Positions 56,071-64,000 of a DNA stretch of 64,000 nucleotides are shown one piece after another (within the stretch, counting starts at the first letter, position 1; the number at the start of each line of letters is the position of its first letter). This stretch comes from Chloranthus sessilifolius (taxonomy: Eukaryota > Streptophyta > Magnoliopsida > Chloranthales > Chloranthaceae): NCBI GenBank assembly GCA_021018995.1, contig CM037597.1, forward strand, positions 1,377,299-1,441,298, read 5' to 3'. A model generated the notes under the pieces. That model saw only the letters and a list, made by a program, of their open reading frames with translations. It ran no database searches and was not told the DNA's origin. Position numbers and translations under genes: made by a program.

Positions 56071-59000
56071 TTAACCCGGATCCCATAGAAAATTGAAGCA
56101 GCTGTCCTCATCTCTTCCCCGCCCAACCCAAAAACTAACCAACTCCGCAACGGACCTGATGACCATACCGACTGGTTTAGATACCTCTTCAAAAATTCGG
56201 AGGTTTCTCTCGCGCCATAGGCACCACATAGCGGCAAACATCGACGCCCTCCAAGCAAGCTGACCGTCCCCCACCAGCTTCATAGCATCCCAGCTGAGTA
56301 GCAGCAGGTATGGCGACTGCGGCATAGACCAAGAAATACCAAAGTCTTTCAGAATGGCTCCCCACACCTCATAGGCCATGCTACAATGAATGAAAAGGTG
56401 AGACGCGGATTCCTCCCCATCAGAACATATAACACACGAGTTCGGGACATCCTTCCCCCGCCGACGCAGCTGATCCCTTGTAAGGATTCTCCTTACTGGC
56501 ATGCCCAAACAAAGAAGCGGATCTTGAGCGGAATAGGCTCTTTCCACGCCTACCCTCAAACTGATAAGCGGGCGTGCGACATCCATTGGCATAGAGATTT
56601 GACGTTGAACTTCCCATCTCTTGAGGGCCCAAAACCTCCGGTCCACTGCACTGTTTCTTTGAGTCTCGTCTGCAGTACTCAGCAGATCCAAATAACACCC
56701 CACCTCGCAATCTCTAAAGGCGCCTTCGGTGGCAGCCGTCCGCATAGTTCTCCCACCAATGGTATCGATCAACCTCCGTTCAAAGATAAGGCATAAATAT
56801 CCGGATAAATATCTTTAAGCCCACCCTCCAACGGTGATCCTCCCCAGGATTAGGAGCCACATCCCCAGCTATAATGAACCCCTTTCGCTATGATCTCCCA
56901 AACACGAGAAATCTCTCTCCACCATCGCCAAGTGCTCCTGTGGGAAGAGAGCTCAATCCCCCAGTTCCCCTAGGAAGGGCCATAGTTCTCGCTGAGTACC
57001 TGCCACCAAAGGCTTCCCCTTTCCTCCTCCCTCCCCATTCTCCAGATCCATTTACCAAGCAGCGCCAGGTTGGTTCTTTTTAAATTTCGAATCCCCAACC
57101 CTCCGCAAGCAATCGGCAACTAGCAAGTATCCCAGTTGACCAGATGATAGCGCCTATTTAAAGCTGCCCCTTCCCAAAGAAATGCCCTTTGGATGCGTTC
57201 CAGCCGGTCAAGAATCTTGGCTGGACATCTGAACATAGACATGAAGAAGATCGGAGTCGACGCTAGCACCGCTTTGACCAATATCAATCTCCCTCCACTA
57301 CTCAGAAACCTCCCTTTCCAGGAAGGCAATCGTTGTTCAAACCTTTGCACTACCGGCAACCAGTCGCGACTCGAAGGCTTCCTAATCCCAAGCGGCAATC
57401 CCAGATATCGGATTGGCAGCCTCTCGGTACCACAACCCACCTCCGCTGCGAGAAGACCCAAGGAATCGTCATCCGTTCCAATACCAGAGACAGTAGATTT
57501 AGAGAGATTGATCCGTTGCCCCTTCACGGCCTCGTACCCGAAAGCACATCAGCCATAGTGCGGAGCTTAGTCATATTAGCCATCCCAAATAAAATCGTGT
57601 CATCCGCATACTGTAAGTGTGTGATGGCTCTGCCCCGCTCACCAACCTGGATCCCAGAAAGACTGCCCAAGTCCTTAGCCCGCCCGACCAACTCGGACAA
57701 GCCCTCCCCAACCAGGTTGAACAGAAAGAGGGAAAGAGGATCCCCCTGCCTGAGGCCCCTGGAGCTCTTAAAATACCCAGCTGCCGAGCCGTTCACCATA
57801 ACCGAGAACCACGGAGAGGAATAGCACCCACACATCCATTTCCTCCAAGTAGCCCCAAAACCCATCCGGTTTAGCATGTAATCCAAATTCGCCCAGTTGA
57901 CCTGGTCATAAGCCTTCTCCATATCTATTTTCCAAACCACTGCCGGTCTACGATGAGCGAATGCCGAGTGAACAGTCTCATTGGCCACCGCCACTAAATC
58001 CGTCAGCTGTCTACCACGGACGAAAGCCCCCTGACGCTCAGAAATAATATAACCCATCACCCCTTTCAATCTGTTGGCCAGCACCCTTGATATTATCTTA
58101 TAGAGGCAATTAGTCAGGCTGATAGGTCGGTAGTCGGAGATGTCCTCAGCCCCCGGCTTCTTAGGAATGAGGGTGATAAAGGTGGAGTTTAAGGCTCTCC
58201 CGACATAACCAGTATAGTGGAACTCATGGAAGACCCCCATTAGATCCATCTTAATGACCTCCCAAAAAGCACGAAAAAATTCCATGGTAAACCCGTCCGG
58301 CCCCGGCGCTTTGTTTTTGCCGCCGAATCTGATCGCGGTCCAAACTTCAGCCTCCGTAAATGCATTCTCCATCCCCCTACTAACCTCCTCTGGTAGAGTA
58401 GGAAAGAATAACTCATCCAGACCCGGCCTTGGAAGGCCGTCCTCGGAATACAATCGCTCGTAGAACCCAACAATACTGTCTTGCACCTGATCGTGTCCCG
58501 TGTAGGTGATCCCATCCACCGTAATGCTCCCCAAGTACTTCGTCTTATTACGAGCATTAGCGACCGCATGAAAAAACTGTGTTGGCATCTCCCTCTTTGA
58601 ACCATCGAACCTTCGCCTTCTGCATCCAGAACACTTCCTCAGCCCTACATACCTCTCTGAACTCCATCTTAGCCTGCAATCTGAGCTCCCTTTCCTCTTC
58701 CGACAAATTTCTGGTTTCCTCCAAATTGTCAAGCCCCCTCAGCTTAGAGAGTAGGTTCTCCTTCCTAACTTGCGCCTTGCCGTACTCATCTCGGTTCCAG
58801 CTCTTGATTCTATCCTTTAGCCACCGGAGCTTGGAAAGGAACCTGAAGGCAGCTGTCCCGTTGAGCAAATGTTCAGCCCACCAGCCCCGAATCTTATGCC
58901 GGAACGCCTCATCCCTTAACCACATGTTCTCGAACCGAAAGGGGGAAGGGCCCTTTCCGCGCGGATTGCAAGAGAGCCCAATAGGACGATGGTCCGAGAT

Positions 59001-59663
59001 AGCCCGAGCAAAAGCATCTAGTTGGGTCCCAGGGAAAATGTCGAGCCACTCCGTGGTGCACAGGATTCGGTCCAACCTGCTAAGAGACGGCGAGTCCTGC
59101 ATACTCGACCACGTGAATTGCGCCCCCACAAGTGGAATATCGTATAAGGCCCAGTCCGCGATGAAGGTGTTGAAATCCCTCATAACCCCTTGATTGGCCG
59201 GCCCGCCCTGCTTTTCAGAGTCCCACCGAATGGCATTGAAGTCCCCAGCCAGACAGAGAGGGAAATCCCAGCGAGCAGCCACCGCATGTAGTTCAAGCCA
59301 GAAATCTTCCCTCTCCCGGTCTCCCACGGGACCGTAAATCCTCGCAAAACTCCATAGTTTCCCATGTACCTTGTCTCGAAGCACAACTGAAGCCGAGTAA
59401 CAGCCAATTTCCTGATCCACCTTTTCAAACAGAACCGTCGACCAGGCCACCAGAATACCGCCAGACGCACCAACTGAGTTGACTCCAACCCATTCCCCAG
59501 AGGCCCCCCCCAACACCGAAGCAACCTTCCTCCTGTCACAGGTACCCCACTTGGTTTCTTGGAGGGTGATTATAACAGGCTTAAAACCTACAATGACCTG
59601 TTTAGTCCCCGCCCGCTTCTGCCGATCACAAATCCCTCTTACATTCCACGATAAGATCCTCAT
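56071..59663 (-). pseudogene. L1 copy 1 ORF2 (endonuclease, reverse transcriptase, zf-RVT)
   Basis: ATG 59663 opens the AP-type endonuclease (SWNVRG, LQETKWG, CLAGDFNAIRW and ARAISDHRPI carry the expected catalytic residues). A 1-base frameshift near 58580 (GDANT/QFFHA) moves to the RT frame, which has GPDGFTMEF, RPISLTNCLYKI, RQGAFVRGRQ, KIDMEKAYD, GLRQGDPLS and THLQYADDTILFG (about 57600). A second shift near 57532 leads to RINLSKSTVSGIG and [16 protein letters not shown] near 57120 replaces the glutamine expected after NWDTC, and further stops follow. The zf-RVT block (56772-56071) has CVICSDGEESASHLFIHC. ORF2 nicks the target and copies L1 RNA into the genome. Confidence 0.88.
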
Positions 59664-60399
59664 ATCGTAAACAATATATTGCCCGCCCGATCAGAAGGAG
59701 ACAGTTACATCCCCCCAGCCCACCTTTCATCCGACATGTCCCGGTAGCGTACATGAGTTCGTCTTAGCGTCGCTTTGGGTATTACGGCGGCCGTGATAAC
59801 CGATCTGAATTCTTCCCGCAAATCAGCCTGAGATCCCTTAAATGACAACCCAAGATTCCGCAGCATGTCGGCCTCCTGGGCATATCCAACCTGAATGGAG
59901 TCTGAGTCTGAACATAATAGCTGCATCTGTTCCTATGGCAATCGGCTACTGAAACTACTCGTCCCAGCATCTGGCGACTCGAGCCGGCATGCCTGGTGAG
60001 TATCCGGTCCCACATCGGCATGTTCCAAATCGGCGACACCTCCTAGTCCCAAGTCGGCATCTCTGGCAGTGGCGCACCCATGGAAGACCTCAGTCTCCCT
60101 CTCGCTGCTCGTTCCCCTCATCCCCGTCCTAAACTCAAAAAAGGAAAGACGGGTCGTCTCATCGAAATATTGGGAGCCGATCTGGGCCTCCGGGTCGATC
60201 CACCCCAGAAAAGGAACGTCAAGAGGTCCTAACCCGTCGGAATTCTGAGTGGGCCCGCTCGAAGAGCCCGATCCGTTAACCCCCCCCAACCCACAAGGGG
60301 TTTCCCCAAGTTGGTACTCAGCACCCTTTAAGACCCGACGGTCGCGGCCTCCAGAAACGAACCACGTGTCCCCCCTAGAAGTCGATGAGTAGGCCCACC

Positions 60400-62021
60400 T
60401 CAGCCCGCCACGTGGCATCCCCCCCCCCCCCCCCGGCCCCCAATGTGTAAAAACCCCCTCCAACACCCAGACCTGCACCCACCCAAACCCCGAGCATCCA
60501 CCGACCTTCTAGAGGCTTCCAAAACCTGGCCACGTGTCGAGACCCGAAGCAGACATACGTCCCCGACGTCCCCCCCAGCGTCTTCTCCTTCTAATATAAA
60601 CTCTAACCTTCTTTTTGCCCCCAGAAATTGCAAAGCTTCGAAGAGGACCGACCACCTCGAGAAGCATTGAATCCCAGATGTCGTCCATTCCTTCCGACAA
60701 CCTCCTGTTCTCACCATCTCTCTGAACAAGCAGGTCAACACTGTCAGGCTCACCAACCGAGGCCATCCGGACCGTGGAAGCAGCCGGAGGACCAAGATCT
60801 CCCGCTGGCACATCATCCGTCGGCAAAGCATCAAAAGAACTCGCAGAACCCATCACCGGTAGCGAATGAGTGACTCGGAGGGTGAGAGCAGCCTCGCCTG
60901 ACGCCGCCGGAGACTCGGGAAAGCCACGGAAGTGCGACAGATCCGTGGCCGAGCACCCATGCTAGGCCGTCGCCGACACCTGATCCGCCGGAGCCCCTCC
61001 ATGTCTGAATGGGTCCAATGTCGCCAGATCCTCCACCACTGGTGGGTAAACGAGGCCAGCGCCGAAGGGAACCACCCCCGAAGCAGCTTCGACCATCTGA
61101 AGCTCGCCGATCGTCCGCTCCCGTCGTCCGATCTCAACAACGAGTTGACATCGCTGGCCGTTGATCACCACATCAAGGAGTCGCGGAATTTTGTGGACCG
61201 ACTCAACAGCGACGAGGATGCGAAGAAGCGATGTGTCCCAGAGGTCAGCGGACCGGCGGTCAACCCGGATAAATCGACCGCACTGATTCCCGATCCCTAG
61301 GAAGACCTCCGGGGACCAAGCATGCAACGGGAGACCAAAAATTTGTATCCAAACCCCCTCCTTCTCGACCTGAAGAAGAGCCCCTGTGGCAGGGCTCTGC
61401 TAACCAACCGGACACTGTCAATGCTTGATCCGCATTTTGAGGCAGCCGCGGGAAGTTCGACCCAAATCGCAGAAGAAACCTGGAGGAAGAAATAGGCGAT
61501 ACCTTAGGACGATCAGAAAACCCCCATGTGTAATTAACCCATCTGTGTACTGATAGCAATGAAAGTGTGTCATTGTTTGCACCGATGACCACCCAGAATT
61601 GACGTAGATTAGTCGCAAGCGATCGGAGGTGCGAGAGTTCAAAAGATAGAGGCCCGGGGTCGGATTGGTCATCGAAGAGGGACCCTTGAACCGGACGAAC
61701 ACGCGTGCCTCGATCCTCCAACGAACAGGGCGCGTGGTCTCCAACCGCCATCGAGACTGAGTCCGGCACGTGGTTACGCCGGGTGGCGATCGACCATCCC
61801 AGGCGCACATCCCGTAACTGAGACTCAGTAAGGATGGACTGCCTCACCCCTCTCGGAAAGGAAAAACGGTTCTCCGCTGAAGCGACAATCTTGCCTTGTG
61901 CTCTGGTAGCGTCGCAGCCAAGACGATGGCAAATGGAGCGACGGCGAAAGTTGATATTGCGACACCATCCGCAAATCCAATCCCCATCCCGGAGCACCAG
62001 ACAAGGTTTCTCGCCAACCAT
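60400..62021 (-). pseudogene. L1 copy 1 ORF1 (RNA-binding protein) with an N-terminal RanBP2-like zinc finger
   Basis: Starting at ATG 62021 (MVGEKPCLVL), residues about 12-35 read GDWICGWCRNINFRRRSIC then HRLGC, resembling a RanBP2 zinc finger except that the last cysteine pair is spaced by four residues. A DUF4283-like region follows (FWVVIGANND…SSSRFLLRF). A frameshift near 61350 moves the frame to the second half of that domain (WIQIFGLPLHAWS…GKFIRVD-like GRFIRVDRRSADLWD…LDVVINGQRCQL). The C-terminal part is arginine- and glycine-rich and broken by more shifts. ORF1 proteins coat L1 RNA. Confidence 0.7.
60421..60434. repeat. Poly-C run
   Basis: Fourteen C bases within L1 ORF1; length uncertain for technical reasons. 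Confidence 0.8.
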
Positions 62022-62090
62022 CAGTATCTGTTGACCTCTGGAGTCTATGGGGCTGTATTGTGAAATGAGGTTTCGCAATACATTAAACTT

Positions 62091-63370
62091 ATAAGCTAGA
62101 TTATGAAACTTTGGTAGAGAGTTGTAGAACGACTAAGACAAGATTCAAGTGTATCAGAGAACCAATTTGTATTTATACTGGGAAGATCAACAATGAAGCT
62201 ATTTTCATATTGAGGCAACTTATGTAATATGGAGAAGTTTACATAAAGGAAAAAAAACATTTGACGTCATTTTTTTTAAAAAGAAAAAAGAAGTTGGGTC
62301 TCGTTTAATATTTTTTCGATAAAAAAAAATTAAATAACTTAGAGAAGGCTTATGATAAAGTGTCATGACAGATAATTTGGTGGACGTTGAGGAGGAAATG
62401 CATCTGGAACTTATATATTGAGATTATTCAAGATATGTTGAAAGTGCGGAACAAGAGTGAAAACGGCATGTGTAAATTAAGTGAGTTCTCTATCGGTGTT
62501 GGGCTGCATCAAGGATCTGCCTTGAGCCCTTATTTGTTTTCTTGTTCATGGATGCATAAACCATAGACATAAAAGAGAGATTCCGTGGTGCATGTTATTT
62601 GCGGATGATGTGTTACTAATTGCGCGAAAAGGGGAAGAAATTACTATGGAGAAAAGCACTGGAGTCGAAAGATTTGAAAATCAATAGATCAAAGATAGAA
62701 TATATGACATGAAAATTTAGTGAACATGATAGCATGGAGGAGGGTTTAGTTAAAATAGAAAATCATCTAGAGTCACATTGTCATAGGTTTCACTATTTAG
62801 GCTCTACTGTAGAATCAAATGGTAGATTTGAAGAGGACATCTCAAATATGATTAATGCTAGTTGGAATAAATGGAGACAAGCAAGCAAAGTATTTGACCT
62901 CTTATTTTCACTTAGATTGAAGGAACGTTTTTATAAGACGAGGTTAGACCTGCCATATTATATGGTACTAAATGTTGCGCTATGAAAAAACGATAAGAAG
63001 ATAGAGTACATGTGGCCGTGATGTGTATGTTAAGATGGATGTGTGAATAACAAGAAAGGATAAACTTTAGAACGAGTAAACAAGAGGAAATTTGAGAGTG
63101 GCACCTATAAAGGAAACAATTATGAAATGTTGCTTGAAGTGGTTGGATATGTCTATCGGAGGCTAGATGCAGACCCTGTATGAAATGTTGAGATGCTACA
63201 AGCAAAAAGAAGTAGAAGGAGATCATTGAAGACCCGGAGGGAAGTAATGAGAAGGACATGGAGGATTGTGAAGTTACAAAGAGCTTAGCTGATCATAAAC
63301 AAGTGGAGAAATAGGACTTGCAAAGTCAGCCCCAAAGAGATGGATAAGACTGATGATAATGTGATATAGA
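62091..63370 (+). mobile_element. RTE-type LINE, 3' segment with RT core
   Basis: It continues the RTE copy after the L1: ENQFVFILGR-like region, then GLHQGSALSPYLF (62501-62539), LLFADDVLLIA (62595-62624), FHYLGSTVESNGRFEEDI (about 62790), and the C-terminal VAPIKETIMKCCLKWLD (63100). It ends in GATGATAATGTGA, a worn simple-repeat tail. Frameshifts, stops and small deletions are numerous. Confidence 0.8.
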
Positions 63371-63503
63371 TATAGATATATGCTTTATAATTAGGCTACG
63401 TCAGACCAATCTCAATCTCTGTTTATTAAACATAAGTTTGAGAGTGCCTCTTTGAGTTATAAAAATTGACGTTATTTAATGTATTCGATCTCATCATGTT
63501 TTA

Positions 63504-63532
63504 TTTTTTTTTTGGGGGGGGGAGGGGGGGGG
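63504..63532. repeat. T and G homopolymer tract
   Basis: T10 followed by 19 mostly G bases. G-run length is uncertain. Confidence 0.85.
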
Positions 63533-63590
63533 CAAAATTACTCTTATTCCTGTAAAAACTGTCATGCTAAGTTTTTCGCTTCCTAGTAGT

Positions 63591-63746
63591 TCATGAACAA
63601 CACCGATAACACCTGGTTATACAAGCTTTTGCTCCTACTTTGTGCCCACAAATCAAATATTCTTGGATAATTGTAGGGCTAGCTGCAAGATAAACATTTT
63701 CTTGATCAGAGACAATAAATTTTTTAAGTTCATCTGGATTGTGTAT
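63591..63746 (-). CDS. Candidate terminal coding exon of an unidentified gene (partial)
   Basis: On the minus strand, acceptor GAATTTGCAG/ATACAC (63747/63746) opens 51 codons to TGA at 63591: IHNPDELKKFIVSDQENVYL, then AASPTIIQEYLICGHKVGAK, then ACITRCYRCCS. The composition looks protein-like, not low-complexity. A donor-like ACGAATG/GTAAAT about 130 bp upstream could end the previous exon, with the frame continuing VSTRM/IHNPDEL. The family is not recognised, and the rest of the gene would lie beyond the window. It could be chance. Confidence 0.4.
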   Translation of the reverse strand: MHNPDELKKFIVSDQENVYLAASPTIIQEYLICGHKVGAKACITRCYRCCS

Positions 63747-64000
63747 CTGCAAATTCATTCTTTTTTCTAATATTCCTTGAAGAGGTAGAATCCCAATGTG
63801 CTTCTATAAATTATTATATTTATAGATTCAGTTTTATCAACAATTGGATTAAATTAAAAAACTAGAATTATTTACCATTCGTGTTGAAACAGGTCTGGTA
63901 AAATTCAATCATTGATCAATATTTTTATGTTACTAAAAAAATACCGCCTTGCAGTCTTAAACGGAACTATCATATCTTATCATGTTTTAGTTTGGGGCAA
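63747..64000. other. Right edge, AT-rich, possible intron of the candidate - strand gene
   Basis: Only the possible small exon end near 63880-63900 is notable. Confidence 0.3.

Larger units (their letters stand above)
55920..62080 (-). mobile_element. L1-type LINE copy 1, nearly full length, inserted in an RTE LINE
   Basis: About 6.16 kb and GC-rich against AT-rich flanks. CATTAAACTT at 55910-55919 and 62081-62090 is an exact 10-bp target duplication. The poly-A tail is the T run ending at 55931. Order in element sense: short leader (62080-62022), ORF1, ORF2 with endonuclease, RT and zf-RVT, and a 3' untranslated region of about 140 bp. It carries a few frameshifts and at least two stops, so it is not autonomous now. 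Confidence 0.9.

Noticed and set aside
57333-57824. Open + strand frames of 120-200 residues across 56-61 kb
   Set aside because: All lie antisense to the GC-rich L1 copy 1, where stop codons are rare by composition.

Overview
The window is nuclear DNA from a flowering plant with a repeat-rich, AT-rich genome. The evidence is a plant core-2/I-branching (GT14-like, DUF266) glycosyltransferase gene split by a spliceosomal intron of about 15.9 kb, an intron-free plant P-class pentatricopeptide repeat (PPR) gene, and many plant transposon families (L1 and RTE LINEs with zf-RVT tails, copia- and gypsy-type LTR fossils with tRNA-Met primer sites, tRNA-derived SINEs, hAT, Harbinger and Mutator-like MITEs). 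The species cannot be read from the sequence. A woody dicot or magnoliid is a guess based on intron size and LINE load.

Layout. 1-2.6 kb: repeat debris upstream of gene 1. 2.6-20.6 kb: gene 1 on the + strand, with a 5' leader near 2.6 kb, coding exon 1 at 3516-4043 and coding exon 2 at 19972-20613. Its giant intron holds three LTR elements, all antisense to the gene (6837-9558, 9607 to about 10980, 12984-17121), LINE fragments, and a SINE carrying a nested small repeat. 20.6-32.4 kb: intergenic DNA packed with MITEs and SINEs, several with clear target-site duplications. 32.4-41.2 kb: a gypsy-like gag fossil divided by a nest of L1 copies in both orientations. 42.1-43.75 kb: the PPR gene on the - strand, similar to the Arabidopsis GRP23/EMB1796 (NUWA) pair as I recall them. 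43.9-53.9 kb: MITEs, a local duplication in which only one copy carries a Harbinger-like MITE, and a weak candidate promoter/leader. 54.0-63.4 kb: an L1 tail split by a hAT-like MITE, then an RTE LINE interrupted by a nearly full-length, GC-rich L1 (55920-62080) flanked by a 10-bp duplication. 63.6-63.75 kb: a possible terminal exon of a - strand gene running off the right edge.

Only two host genes are secure, and they have unrelated roles: Golgi-type glycosylation, and organelle (or nuclear) RNA metabolism. Nothing suggests that they work together. The main content is layered transposon history: several insertions can be ordered because one element sits inside another. I found no convincing new multi-gene system. 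The most unusual items are the gag-only copia element, the local filled-site/empty-site MITE pair, the nested LINEs, an L1 ORF1 that starts with a RanBP2-like zinc finger, and several small hAT-type families with readable target-site duplications.
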